From Liquorilactobacillus mali KCTC 3596 = DSM 20444 (lineage in GTDB: Bacteria > Bacillota > Bacilli > Lactobacillales > Lactobacillaceae), in assembly GCF_000260415.1 (NCBI RefSeq), contig NZ_BACP01000034.1:1-60340 (forward strand): DNA of 60,340 nucleotides, read 5' to 3'. The position numbers were made by a program, and so were the translations under genes. The notes beneath the pieces were generated by a model. The model was not told the origin of the DNA. It worked only from the letters and a program-made list of their open reading frames with translations, and made no database searches. Positions 42,907-54,056 of the stretch are shown in pieces; position 1 is the stretch's first letter, and every line of letters begins with the position of its first letter.

Positions 42907-43851
42907 ATGAAATTTACAGTATTAGGTTCAGGTGCTATGGGTTATCGTTATGGTGTTTTGCTCCAAGAGGCAGGCAACGATGTTGAATTCGTTGATGCTT
43001 GGAAACCAAATGTTGAAGCAGTCAGAAAACAAAACGGCGTCTTTGTTTCGCGTGATCATGAAAATAAACAACTTGTTCCCATTAAAATGTTCTATCCAGA
43101 GGAATACACAGGCAATCCTGATGTATGGGTAGTTTTTACAAAACAAATGCAACTTGAAAGTCTTCTTCAACAAATGGCGCCTAAGTTCAACGACAATCAG
43201 TATGTTTTAACATGTATGAATGGCATGGGCCATGTTGAAAAACTATTGAATTATTTTAAACCTGAAAAATTAATTGCTGGTACGGCCCTTGTTGCCACAG
43301 TGCTAAATGGACCTGGGGATGTTGATTTCATTGGTGCTCGTGGAGCCGGAACAATGAATTTAGCAAATTATACTGAAAAACCTGATGAAATGACACATAA
43401 AATCGTAACAGAACTTAAAAAAGCACAATTCAACCCGACTCTAACCACTAACTTCTTAGGAACTTTGATGGCAAAAGTGGTCTTCAATTCTGTTGTCAAT
43501 ACATTGTGCACCCTCTTTGAAATAACCATGGGAGAATTTGCAAGCTATCCTGGTGCCGACGAACTGAGTCGTCAATTGATTAATGAAGCATACGATGTCT
43601 GCGAACGTGCGAATATTACTATGATCAATTCACGGCAAGAGGAACTAGATAGTGTTAACTACGTATCAAAGGTTGCTAATCCATTACATTATCCTTCAAT
43701 GTATCAGGACATGTCACACAATCGCCCAACTGAAGTGGATTACATCAATGGCTATCTTGTTGAGTTAGGCAGAAAGTATCGCTATGAAGCTTCTACTCAT
43801 GCGTTCTTGACACATTTGGTTCATTTAGCAGAACATACAAGACATCATTAA
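42907..43851 (+). CDS. PanE-like ketopantoate/2-keto acid reductase, copy 2
   Basis: 314-aa paralog of the 41186 gene with the same domains: VLGSGAMGYRYG Rossmann motif, catalytic AKVVFNSVVNTLCTLFE, and HYPSMYQDMSHNRPTEVDYI. ATG 42907 with TAGGAGG 8 nt upstream; the longer frame begins inside the T-box terminator. Regulation by an Ile T-box suggests reduction of branched-chain 2-keto acids (for example 2-keto-3-methylvalerate) or a link to pantothenate from ketoisovalerate. Divergent from copy 1. Confidence 0.88.
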   Translation: MKFTVLGSGAMGYRYGVLLQEAGNDVEFVDAWKPNVEAVRKQNGVFVSRDHENKQLVPIKMFYPEEYTGNPDVWVVFTKQMQLESLLQQMAPKFNDNQYVLTCMNGMGHVEKLLNYFKPEKLIAGTALVATVLNGPGDVDFIGARGAGTMNLANYTEKPDEMTHKIVTELKKAQFNPTLTTNFLGTLMAKVVFNSVVNTLCTLFEITMGEFASYPGADELSRQLINEAYDVCERANITMINSRQEELDSVNYVSKVANPLHYPSMYQDMSHNRPTEVDYINGYLVELGRKYRYEASTHAFLTHLVHLAEHTRHH

Positions 43852-43890
43852 AAAACACATTTATTAATTCACATAATTCAAAACCAAAAC

Positions 43891-43930
43891 AAAAGGACTA
43901 GGTCAAAATACAATTGACTCAGTCCTTTTT
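43891..43930. terminator. Bidirectional hairpin terminator, repeat family A
   Basis: AAAAGGACTAGGTCAAAA ... TTGACTCAGTCCTTTTT between convergent panE-like and pepN genes. Confidence 0.8.
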
Positions 43931-43987
43931 AATTACGTATCAATGTTGTGACACAAAGTCGAGCTTTTATGACTTCTTCACACGATT

Positions 43988-46519
43988 TTATAACACTTCT
44001 TTAATTGCTTTATTTACACCATTTTGCTGTTCTGCAATTAACTTAACGCGACTCTCTATCACACTCGTATCCATTTTAATCTCGCGTGTCAATCCAGGAA
44101 CTACCAACTTCGGTTCAAAAAACTCTTTAAATTCAGCCAGTCTTTCTTCTGTACGCAAGACTCGGGCAATTACGGTAATAAAGGTCGTAAATTCCATATC
44201 ACCGCCAACAGTATCTTCCAACCATTGCCACTCATTTCTGATCCAATCCCAAGCCAGTTGTTCACCCTCAGCATTTGACAATACTCCAGCAAACCATGCG
44301 CGCAAATCTTGCGGCTTAATCGTGTCAGCATCCTCAAACTTATCAATAAGTTCATTGAGGATTGCTGGATCTTTAGAACTTGTTAATGCTGCGCAAATAT
44401 CTGATTTGTAACTCCCATCTGCTGACCGACGATGTTCTTCCAGCAGCTTGTTAAACAATTCATGACTACCAAAATTTTTGACTTCATTTATTAATATTGC
44501 TGCACGAACATCAGCTTGTAAACTTGATAATTGATTTTTATTAGCACTAAACAGTTCATGTGCTTGAGCAACAGCCGTTTTATTGTTTCCATAAATTGCT
44601 GCACCGACAACATAAGGCCTCGTTAGTTGATCGTCAACTGACTCATTTACCCTTTGAATCCACCCCAAACGATCGACTTGGTGTGCACTTAATTTATTGT
44701 ACAACGCTTTTAAGTTTTGTTCTTCAACAGTATGAGGTGTCACAAACTTACGCAGGTTTCTTGCTACACTATACAAGGCTGTGTTGACTAATGCATATTT
44801 ACTATCTGCAAACTTATTAAGTAATGGGACAATTGTTTCATATGAAACCTGATTGCCCTCAGCTAGCAAACGCAAGTCTTGAAGAATTTGTAATTGTGTA
44901 ATTGAATCATATCCTGTAACGTCCCGCAAAATGTCCTCAAGCAGCGTATCATCGTACTTAACAATAAAGTGCGAACTGTTACCAATATTAATCCGCAAAG
45001 GCTCGCCCTTTTTCTCTCGTAAATTCTGATACCCAGCAATCTTAACTTCTTTTTCCGACATAATCGTAGGAATTTCATCATAGTTACTATTCAATGGAAT
45101 CTGCCATTGACGTCCCTGATCATGACCTTCACCGATAAAGAACTGTTTTTGTGACAAAATGAGATCATCATCTTCAACTTTTGCAGTTACCACAGGATAA
45201 CCCGGTTGTTCTAACCAAGAGTTGATAATCTTTAAGACATCCATTCCTGATGCTTTGCCTAGTGCCTTCCATAAATCAGCACCCGTCGCATTATCATATT
45301 GGTGTTCTTCAAAATAATTCTTCAAGCCAGCTCTCAATGCATCGTCACCAATCAATGCCCTGACCATCACTAACATTCTAGCACCCTTAGCGTAGACAAT
45401 TGCCCCATCAAATAATGCATCAATCTCTGCAGGATTTTTAACTTGTACATGCACCGATTGAACCCCATCAGTTGCGTCTCTTTGCAATGCAGCAGGTGAC
45501 TCTGATGCTTGAAAAGTCTCCCAGATGCGCCATTCGGGCTCCAATGCATCAATTGCCACATATTCCATCATGTTGGCAAAGCTTTCATTCAACCACAAAT
45601 CATCCCACCACTTCATGGTTACCAAATCACCAAACCATTGATGAGCAAGTTCATGAGCAATCACAGTGGCAACAAGCTGTTTCATCTCTAATGAAGTATT
45701 ATCTGGATCAAGAGTCAAATATGCCTCACGATAGGTTACCAAGCCCCAGTTTTCCATTGCACCTGCCGAAAAATCGGGTAAGGCAAGTTGCCATGAATGT
45801 GGCAGTGGGTATGGCGTTTCATAGAAGTCTTCATAAAATTCAATTGAACGTTTGGCAATACTCAAACCAAAATCTAGTTCATTAGCTTTATGCGCTTTTG
45901 TTGCGAAGACCCCGATTTTGACTCCACTTTTAGTCTCAGCATATTTGCCTTGTAATTCTCCAAATGCAAATGCCACCAGATATGTTGACATGCGAACAGT
46001 CGTATCAAAATAATGTACACCATCTTCAACACGATTTTCAGGCATATTAGCTAGAGTTAATTCGCCTGGTTTTTCATCATATTTCAAAGCTAAGTCAAAT
46101 GTTGCTTTTGCTTCAGGTTCGTCAACACATGGAAAAGCTTGACGGGCAAAGTTAGTCTCAAACTGTGTCCCAATAATCTGTTTTTTGACGCCGTCAATTT
46201 CATAATACGATGGATAAATGCCCATCATTGAATCAGTTAACTTTGTCTCATACTCAACTTTAACTTCAACTTTACCTAATTTGTCCATAGTCAGTCGAAG
46301 AGCGTCTTTTGTCGTGTCAATCTCAAACTTACTTTGTTCTCCATTTACTTCAACAAGATCAATTTTCAAATTTTTTTGATGAATTGCAATGTTAGCACTT
46401 TTTGCAATCCCTGTTATCCTTGTTGTTCCCTTTATCTTTTTAGTACCTCGATCTATGTCAAGATAGATGTCATAATGCGATGGTTGGAAATCATCGTAAA
46501 ATCGTGCTATTTCAGTCAT
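43988..46519 (-). CDS. pepN: Aminopeptidase N
   Basis: 843-aa M1 zinc metallopeptidase that removes N-terminal residues from peptides, central to casein or peptide use in lactic acid bacteria. The substrate motif GAMENWGLVTYRE and the zinc motif HELAHQWFGDLVT with the distal Glu in WLNESFA are intact, followed by the catalytic Tyr region and a helical C-terminal domain. Size matches lactobacillal PepN. ATG 46519 has GGGGAGAA upstream; an extension of 13 codons is less likely. Monocistronic. Confidence 0.95.
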   Translation of the reverse strand: MTEIARFYDDFQPSHYDIYLDIDRGTKKIKGTTRITGIAKSANIAIHQKNLKIDLVEVNGEQSKFEIDTTKDALRLTMDKLGKVEVKVEYETKLTDSMMGIYPSYYEIDGVKKQIIGTQFETNFARQAFPCVDEPEAKATFDLALKYDEKPGELTLANMPENRVEDGVHYFDTTVRMSTYLVAFAFGELQGKYAETKSGVKIGVFATKAHKANELDFGLSIAKRSIEFYEDFYETPYPLPHSWQLALPDFSAGAMENWGLVTYREAYLTLDPDNTSLEMKQLVATVIAHELAHQWFGDLVTMKWWDDLWLNESFANMMEYVAIDALEPEWRIWETFQASESPAALQRDATDGVQSVHVQVKNPAEIDALFDGAIVYAKGARMLVMVRALIGDDALRAGLKNYFEEHQYDNATGADLWKALGKASGMDVLKIINSWLEQPGYPVVTAKVEDDDLILSQKQFFIGEGHDQGRQWQIPLNSNYDEIPTIMSEKEVKIAGYQNLREKKGEPLRINIGNSSHFIVKYDDTLLEDILRDVTGYDSITQLQILQDLRLLAEGNQVSYETIVPLLNKFADSKYALVNTALYSVARNLRKFVTPHTVEEQNLKALYNKLSAHQVDRLGWIQRVNESVDDQLTRPYVVGAAIYGNNKTAVAQAHELFSANKNQLSSLQADVRAAILINEVKNFGSHELFNKLLEEHRRSADGSYKSDICAALTSSKDPAILNELIDKFEDADTIKPQDLRAWFAGVLSNAEGEQLAWDWIRNEWQWLEDTVGGDMEFTTFITVIARVLRTEERLAEFKEFFEPKLVVPGLTREIKMDTSVIESRVKLIAEQQNGVNKAIKEVL

Positions 46520-46835
46520 ATTTTCTCCCCGCTTCATCAGAATACTTTCATTATACATCCTTATAGTACTAACTTTAAATAGACAAGTTTTATATACTTT
46601 TTTTTGAATGTTTGAACTATATATAACTTAAATAAGAAACAAGAACAATGTTAATGTGTAACAATAAAAGCTGAAAATTAAAGCTTTAACTCCTAAAAAC
46701 ATTTATACGAATCAATAAAAAGGACTAGTTCAAAATTCAACTTTTGACCCAGCCCCTAATCACTAATAAATTTAAATGTAATTTTCTTATTTCATGTTTA
46801 TTTTTTCCCAAAAAATGTTGCTTTTACCACATTTT
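46520..46835 (-). terminator. pepN upstream region with family A hairpin
   Basis: AT-rich gap between pepN and the GH1 gene. The hairpin AAAAAGGACTAGTTCAAAA ... TTTTGACCCAGCCCCT (46717-46756) lies downstream of the GH1 gene read on the minus strand and probably terminates it. The remainder should contain the pepN promoter; I see no clear operator. Confidence 0.6.
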
Positions 46836-48335
<1,500 letters not shown>

Positions 48336-48364
48336 TTAAAATCATAGTTAATTAAAATATACCG

Positions 48365-48682
48365 TCAGGCCATTAAACCTTCCGCTTGCTCCAAAACTTT
48401 TGCACCTTTCATCATTCCATATGACTGCATATCAATTACATCCATCGGGATTTTTTTGTCAACTAATTTCTTTTCAATATCATTTTTCATATATCTAATC
48501 TGTGGTCCTAGTAAAACAACATCAATTTCCTTTTCTACCAACTTTTGATCAATTTCGGAGGCTGAAACTGCAAAAATATCATATTCCTTACCTTGTTCCT
48601 TTGCTGCAGTCTGCATCTTAGCAACAAGCATGCTGGTACTCATTCCTGCTGCACAACATAACATAATCGTTTTTTCACTCAT
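48365..48682 (-). CDS. PTS EIIB component, lactose/cellobiose family
   Basis: 105-aa cytosolic phosphotransfer protein. The phospho-cysteine motif IMLCCAAGMSTSMLV at residues 6-20 is intact. LLGPQIRYM is a second family marker. Precedes the GH1 gene, and the pair resembles a cellobiose/beta-glucoside unit that has lost or separated its EIIC and EIIA genes. Confidence 0.9.
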   Translation of the reverse strand: MSEKTIMLCCAAGMSTSMLVAKMQTAAKEQGKEYDIFAVSASEIDQKLVEKEIDVVLLGPQIRYMKNDIEKKLVDKKIPMDVIDMQSYGMMKGAKVLEQAEGLMA

Positions 48683-48744
48683 AATAAACCCACCCTCTCA
48701 TTATCAATTAAAGTACTTTATTACATACTCATTTTACATTATTT

Positions 48745-48758
48745 AGATAGCGCTTACA
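48745..48758 (-). promoter_or_regulatory. CcpA-binding site (cre)
   Basis: Minus strand TGTAAGCGCTATCT fits the cre consensus (TGNAANCGNNNNCW). It lies about 65 nt upstream of the EIIB start, between this operon and the frdA gene. Confidence 0.7.
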
Positions 48759-48814
48759 ACCTTTCCAAAGTCTATACAAAAAAAGAACTGCATTTTAGCA
48801 GCTCTACCTCTCAC

Positions 48815-50206
48815 CTATTGTTTCAAATATACATATGCTTGCTGTGCAGCCTGTCTCCCGAAAACAACTGTTTCTGCAATGGAGTTGCCTCCAATTCGAT
48901 TATTACCATGTAATCCACCAGCAACCTCACCAGCAGCAAAAATTCCTGGAATCGCATAACCATTTCCGTCCAACACTCTGGTTTTTTCATCAACATGAAT
49001 TCCACCCATTGTGTAATGAACCGCCGGTGCAACGTGGATTGCATAATATGGCCCAGCATCTAATTTGATATTCATTCCTGTTTTTCTTCCAAATGTTGTA
49101 TCCACTCCAGCCTCGACCGCTTTATTCCATTCTGCTAAAGTGGAAGTTAAGCTATTACTATCAATTTTCAAGTTTTCTGCTAATTCAGCAACTGTTTCTG
49201 CACTCTCAACCAATCCTATATGATTATAGAATTCAATTGCTTTAACACGTTTTCTGACCTTCTCATCAAAGATCAAGTATGCACTTTTCCCTGGTAAAGC
49301 AGTAATTGCATGTGAAACAACTTTTCTTGTATCCAGTTCATCAACAAATCGTTTTCCTTCACTAGATACAAGAATGGCTCCTTCGCCGCGAACCGTTTCA
49401 CCTATCAGGTACGCATGCGGCGTATCTTGTTGTACTGTTGGATGAATTTGAATCATTTCCATCTGAATTAATTCAGCACCTATTTCCTGTGCAAGCGATA
49501 ATCCATCCCCAGTGGCGCCACCATGGTTGGTTGTCTTATAATTCAACAATTCTGGTCGATACTTCTTTATCCATTTAGTACCGGCCCCAAATCCTCCCGT
49601 TGCGATAACAATCGACTTCCCTACAACCGTCTTTCGCATCTCATCACTTAACCTGATAACTACTTCAGTGTCAGAAGTATTCTTTTTTATATGTTCAACT
49701 TTGACCTGTGTAAATAAGGGGATATTCTCTTTCTGAATAATACGCAGCAGTCCTTTAATTAGATATGCTCCAACTGGTGCAGTCGAAGCTGGCCGATGTG
49801 CTCTTTTCTTACTCATTCCGCCCGTTATTGTTAGATCGGTCAATTCTATATCATGAGAAGAAAGCCATTCAATTGCCAAGGCTGTATGTGTAGTAAAATA
49901 CTCTAACATTTCCTGGTTATTCAGCTTTCCTCCACCTTGATACGTTTCATCGTAAAATTCGGCAAAACTATCAACTACCCCATTAGCTAATTGAACTTCT
50001 GTTTCAGCAGCATTCATCCCAGAAGACGCACGATTAGTATTACCTCCAATTTTGTCCATCTTTTCCAAGATAACTGGTTTAAGTCCAAGTTCATATGCTT
50101 GAATTGCACAAGTTAGTCCTGTACTACCAGAACCTATTATTATTACATCGTAGTCTGTTCCAAGTTGCTTAATCGGACTAGGTGTGAAAACAAACTTATC
50201 AGCCAT
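48815..50206 (-). CDS. Soluble fumarate reductase, flavocytochrome c type without heme or FMN domain
   Basis: 463-aa FAD enzyme. FAD motif DVIIIGSGSTGLTCAIQAYE. The substrate residues known from Fcc3 are present: Arg in GETVRGEGAILV with FVDEL, His in APAVHYTMGGIHV and Arg in NNRIGGNSIAE, so fumarate to succinate is well supported. Uses a reduced flavin donor in the cytosol. ATG with GGGGGAG 7 nt upstream. It follows fumC by 60 nt; both genes complete malate to fumarate to succinate, an electron sink. Confidence 0.9.
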   Translation of the reverse strand: MADKFVFTPSPIKQLGTDYDVIIIGSGSTGLTCAIQAYELGLKPVILEKMDKIGGNTNRASSGMNAAETEVQLANGVVDSFAEFYDETYQGGGKLNNQEMLEYFTTHTALAIEWLSSHDIELTDLTITGGMSKKRAHRPASTAPVGAYLIKGLLRIIQKENIPLFTQVKVEHIKKNTSDTEVVIRLSDEMRKTVVGKSIVIATGGFGAGTKWIKKYRPELLNYKTTNHGGATGDGLSLAQEIGAELIQMEMIQIHPTVQQDTPHAYLIGETVRGEGAILVSSEGKRFVDELDTRKVVSHAITALPGKSAYLIFDEKVRKRVKAIEFYNHIGLVESAETVAELAENLKIDSNSLTSTLAEWNKAVEAGVDTTFGRKTGMNIKLDAGPYYAIHVAPAVHYTMGGIHVDEKTRVLDGNGYAIPGIFAAGEVAGGLHGNNRIGGNSIAETVVFGRQAAQQAYVYLKQ

Positions 50207-50266
50207 TATTTTTCTCCCCCATATTTAGCTCTACTTGTATTTAAGTATTCCACTTCATTTATTTTT

Positions 50267-51649
50267 TTATTTTGCATCAATCATTGTCATCTTCTTAGGA
50301 TCAACCCACTTATCAAAATCACTTTCTGAGATTTCTCCTGTTTCTAGTGCAGCTTCTTTCAACGAAATACCTTGTTTTTGGGCCTTTTGCGCAATTTCAG
50401 CACTTTTATGATATCCCAAGTGTGGTGACAGAGCCGTTACAGTCATCAGCGAGTTATTTACCAGCTCCACCATTTTCTTCTCATTAACTGTCATCCCCAC
50501 AATCATTTTTTCGTTAAAACCATTGACGGTAAGTGTCAGCAGGTTAACCGATTCTAGAAAAGTATCGATAATCACAGGTTTATAAACATTCATTTCGAAA
50601 TTTCCCTGTGATGCTGCCACGGAAATTACCGTGTCATTGCCAATAACGCGAACAGCTGCCATGGTTAGCGCCTCAGCCTGTGTAGGATTGACCTTGCCCG
50701 GCATGATCGATGAACCAGGTTCGTTTGCTGGAATGTTCAATTCACCATATCCGGCACGAGGTCCACTTGCCAAAAATCTGACATCATTTGCTATTTTAAG
50801 TAAATCTGCCGCCAATGTTTTTAGTGTTCCGTGTACAGCATTGATTGCTGAATGTGCCGCTAATCCATAAAATTTATTATTTTCCACATTGAATTTATCA
50901 TGATAGTGATTGTTGATCTCAGTATTTACGATTTTCGTAAATTCCTTTGTTGTGTTCAATCCTGTACCTACTGCAGTTCCTCCAAGTGGTAATTCATACA
51001 AACTTTTCTTTATAGTATTAATGAATGATAAATCATGTTCCAACATACTTATCCAACCACTGATTTCCTGGCCAAATGTCAGTGGAGTTGCATCCTGCAG
51101 GTGCGTTCTGCCAATCTTTACAGTCTCCCAATAGCGTTCTTGCTTATCTCTTAACGTGGCTGCTAGTTTTTGGACTTCTTCAATTAGATTTTTCAAAGCC
51201 TGAGTCGCTGCAATATTCATTGCGGTAGGAAAAACGTCATTGGAACTCTGCCCCATATTAACATCATCATTGGGTAAAATTTCTAGATTGGAGTTAAGCT
51301 TCTTTGCCATATGTGCAATAACTTCATTAACATTCATATTAGTTTGTGTCCCAGAACCGGTTTGGTACACTCGCAATGGAAAATCACTTCTTAATTCTGC
51401 ATCTCCAAGCTGTAATAAAGTATCTACTGCTTCGACAATTAAGTCTCTTTTTTCTTCAGTCATTTTCCCAAGTTGACGGTTAGCCACTGCGGCAGCCTTT
51501 TTAATTACTAACAGTACCTTAATTATATCCAAAGGCATCTTATTTCCGGCTTTAAAATTTTGCCTGCTTCTTTCAGTTTGCGCTCCCCACAAAGCATTGG
51601 CAGGAATATTAACAGACCCAATCGTATCGCTCTCAATCCTAAAATCCAC
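50267..51649 (-). CDS. fumC: Fumarate hydratase class II
   Basis: 460-aa class II fumarase interconverting malate and fumarate. ALWGAQTERSRQNFK near the N-terminus, TGSGTQTNMNVNEV, DDVNMGQSSNDVFPTAMN and the signature GSSIMPGKVNPTQAEA with the catalytic serine. TGSGTQ favours fumarase over aspartase. GTG start 11 nt after AAGGAG. Upstream gene of the fumarate reductase. Confidence 0.93.
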   Translation of the reverse strand: MDFRIESDTIGSVNIPANALWGAQTERSRQNFKAGNKMPLDIIKVLLVIKKAAAVANRQLGKMTEEKRDLIVEAVDTLLQLGDAELRSDFPLRVYQTGSGTQTNMNVNEVIAHMAKKLNSNLEILPNDDVNMGQSSNDVFPTAMNIAATQALKNLIEEVQKLAATLRDKQERYWETVKIGRTHLQDATPLTFGQEISGWISMLEHDLSFINTIKKSLYELPLGGTAVGTGLNTTKEFTKIVNTEINNHYHDKFNVENNKFYGLAAHSAINAVHGTLKTLAADLLKIANDVRFLASGPRAGYGELNIPANEPGSSIMPGKVNPTQAEALTMAAVRVIGNDTVISVAASQGNFEMNVYKPVIIDTFLESVNLLTLTVNGFNEKMIVGMTVNEKKMVELVNNSLMTVTALSPHLGYHKSAEIAQKAQKQGISLKEAALETGEISESDFDKWVDPKKMTMIDAK

Positions 51650-51740
51650 TTTGTTGTCAACTCCTTAAAATAATAGTTTGTTACATTTTACACAATAAAT
51701 TTTATAACAAAACAGTTAAAAACCTGCTTTGATTGCCTTT

Positions 51741-52580
51741 TTATTTTAAATTTCCCAGTTCATTAAATTCTGCATCTGTTAACTCAATCTTAGCTGCCTC
51801 TAAATTCTGCACTGCATGTTCTTTTGATTTGGTACCAGGAATTGGCATTATTACTGCACTTTTCTTCAGCAGCCATGCTAGTGCAATCTGTGAAGGACTT
51901 GCGTCATATTTATCTGCAATCTTTAACAATCTTTTATCCTCACTCAACTTTCCTGTTGCAAGCGGAAACCATGGAATAAATGCCAAGTGATTTTTTTCAG
52001 CGAATTCTAAGACATCTTCATCAGCACGATCTATCAAGTTATATCTATTTTGAACGGATACGATTGGAACAATTTTTTGTGCTGCCTCAATCTCGGGAAC
52101 GGAAACTTGGCTTAGTCCAATATGTTTTATCTTTCCCTCACTTTGTAATTCTTTTAGCACTCCGAGCTGTTCTTCAAGAGGAACTGTTTTATCAATTCTG
52201 TGAAGCTGCAAAAGATCAATTTGTTTTAATCCCAATGAGAATAAGTTTAATTCAACTTGTTGTCTTAGATAGTCTGGTCGACCATTAGGGGTCCATTGCC
52301 CTGGACCTTGTCTTGTAAATCCAACTTTAGTTGCTACCATTACATTGTTACCTGGCCGTTGTTTCAATGCTTCTTTCAAATAGAGATTAGCGAAGAAAGG
52401 TCCATATGAATCTGCAGTATCAATAAAATCAACTCCGTTGTCAATTACAGTTGTTACTACTTCTACAGCATTCTCAACGTCTTTAGCAGGTCCCCAAACA
52501 CCTTTACCAGGCAACTGCATCGTCCCATATCCTAAACGGTTGACTTTCAAGCCTTTGCCAAAATCAAAGAATTGTTCCAT
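51741..52580 (-). CDS. Aldo/keto reductase, second copy
   Basis: 279-aa AKR enzyme. Catalytic Asp and Tyr in FIDTADSYGP, Lys in VATKVGF, His in LLQLHRID; cofactor end PIPGTKSKEHAVQNL. The start GKGLKVNRLGYGTMQL is typical of the AKR group with pyridoxal or general aldehyde reductases; substrate unknown. AAGGAGG ribosome-binding site. Upstream of fumC on the same strand, with 91 bp between them. Confidence 0.88.
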   Translation of the reverse strand: MEQFFDFGKGLKVNRLGYGTMQLPGKGVWGPAKDVENAVEVVTTVIDNGVDFIDTADSYGPFFANLYLKEALKQRPGNNVMVATKVGFTRQGPGQWTPNGRPDYLRQQVELNLFSLGLKQIDLLQLHRIDKTVPLEEQLGVLKELQSEGKIKHIGLSQVSVPEIEAAQKIVPIVSVQNRYNLIDRADEDVLEFAEKNHLAFIPWFPLATGKLSEDKRLLKIADKYDASPSQIALAWLLKKSAVIMPIPGTKSKEHAVQNLEAAKIELTDAEFNELGNLK

Positions 52581-52722
52581 CGTAGTTCCTCCTTTTCATT
52601 TATATACTGATAATACATCAGATTGCCTCAATAATTGTTGCAGAAGTGTTTCTTTTTTATTTTCTTAAATTTTCGAGAAATTCTCATTGTTTTTCCTGAC
52701 CCACAGTGCTATATTTAAGATA

Positions 52723-52742
52723 ATATGAACATATACTCATAT
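52723..52742. promoter_or_regulatory. Candidate ArsR/SmtB-type metal operator
   Basis: ATATGA-N8-TCATAT inverted repeat (ATATGAACATATACTCATAT), 22 nt before the CDF exporter start. Resembles CzrA/SmtB operators; no ArsR gene is in the window. Confidence 0.5.
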
Positions 52743-52764
52743 TATCATAGAGAGGAGTAGTAAT

Positions 52765-53679
52765 ATGGATCAACCCAATAACACAAACTTAAGATTTTTA
52801 TCAGTTACGACTTTAAATATCCTAATCACCTTTTTTGAATTAGTTGGTGGTTTGCTTTCAGGAAGCCTTTCGCTGATTTCTGATGCATTTCATAATTTTA
52901 GCGATACTTTCTCGATTGTTTTAAGCTATCTTGCCAATGTAATTGGGAACAAAAAAGCTACTCCTAAAAATTCTTATGGTTATCGTCGCGCAGAAATTCT
53001 AACTGCATTACTCAACTCCATTATACTGGTTTTGATCTCTTTATTCTTACTATTCGAGGGAATTGATCGCATTCAGAATCCTGAGGCTGTTAAGGGTGCT
53101 ATTATGTTCTGGGTGGCAATAATTAGTTTTATTGCTAATTTGGGTGCTGCTCTCTTATTACGCGGTGGATCACATAATAATCTTAATATGAAAGCTACTT
53201 ACTTACATCTATTGAGTGACTCCCTTGCCTCAATTGGTGTAATAATCGGTGCTATTTTTATTTACTTCTTCAATCTTACTTGGATCGATCCCGTTATTAC
53301 CATCCTAGTATCACTCTATATTGCTTACGAATCTCTACCGATTATCCAGCAGACATTCAGAATCCTTATGGAAGGATCACCTGATATTGATGTCGAACAT
53401 GTTAAAAGTGATTTGCTGGCTATTCCAGAAATAAAAGATGTCCATCACTTTCACTCTTGGTCAATTAACGAAAATGAACTAATGGCATCTGTACATGTCA
53501 ATCTCCCCGATTTGCCACTCAGTGAAACCGAGAAAATATATGGCAATATTGAAAATGTATTAAAAGCTAAATATAATATTAGTCACGTTACAATTCAGGC
53601 CGAATGTACCCGTGGCCTAAAAAAAGCAATGTGCCTGTCTAACGAAGATGAAGATAACGATATACGAAATGGCAAGTAA
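52765..53679 (+). CDS. Cation diffusion facilitator (CzcD-like metal exporter)
   Basis: 304-aa CDF protein with six membrane helices and a C-terminal cytosolic metal-binding domain. Zinc-site residues SDAFHNFSD (helix 2) and HLLSDSLAS (helix 5) give the HxxxD/HxxxD set expected for Zn2+/Co2+/Cd2+. The cytosolic domain holds VHHFHSW. ATG with GAGGAG. The palindrome upstream suggests metal-dependent derepression. Confidence 0.92.
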   Translation: MDQPNNTNLRFLSVTTLNILITFFELVGGLLSGSLSLISDAFHNFSDTFSIVLSYLANVIGNKKATPKNSYGYRRAEILTALLNSIILVLISLFLLFEGIDRIQNPEAVKGAIMFWVAIISFIANLGAALLLRGGSHNNLNMKATYLHLLSDSLASIGVIIGAIFIYFFNLTWIDPVITILVSLYIAYESLPIIQQTFRILMEGSPDIDVEHVKSDLLAIPEIKDVHHFHSWSINENELMASVHVNLPDLPLSETEKIYGNIENVLKAKYNISHVTIQAECTRGLKKAMCLSNEDEDNDIRNGK

Positions 53680-54056
53680 AGTTATGTTCCAATAAATATT
53701 GAACTCACAAAAATTTATTAAGATCCCAGAATAAAACAAGTCATATTTTCCAAACAAACAGCTCTACCAGAAGAAGTCATAATTTTTCTGATAGAGCTAT
53801 TAATGTATTCTAGGATGAAAATACAGCCATGCTCCAGTGCCTTCAAAACAATACCCTAAAAAAATAAAATGTTTATATAACACGTATTGCAACTTGAAAT
53901 TATAATATAGTTCTATTGTTATCCGTACTTTCGCTAATTTATTTCAATCTTTTGTCTGCCAATTGTTTCTTCATTATGACATCCTTGATCAAAAAAAAGG
54001 TCCCAGTGGCACTGTCAATTTGTCACTTAAGATAAAATAATATATCTTCTCGTATG
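53680..54056. terminator. Intergenic region with family B hairpin
   Basis: AGCTCTACCAGAA (53760) pairs with TTCTGATAGAGCT (to 53798), terminating the CDF gene and related to the family B hairpins. The following 250 bp hold nothing I can identify. Confidence 0.55.
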
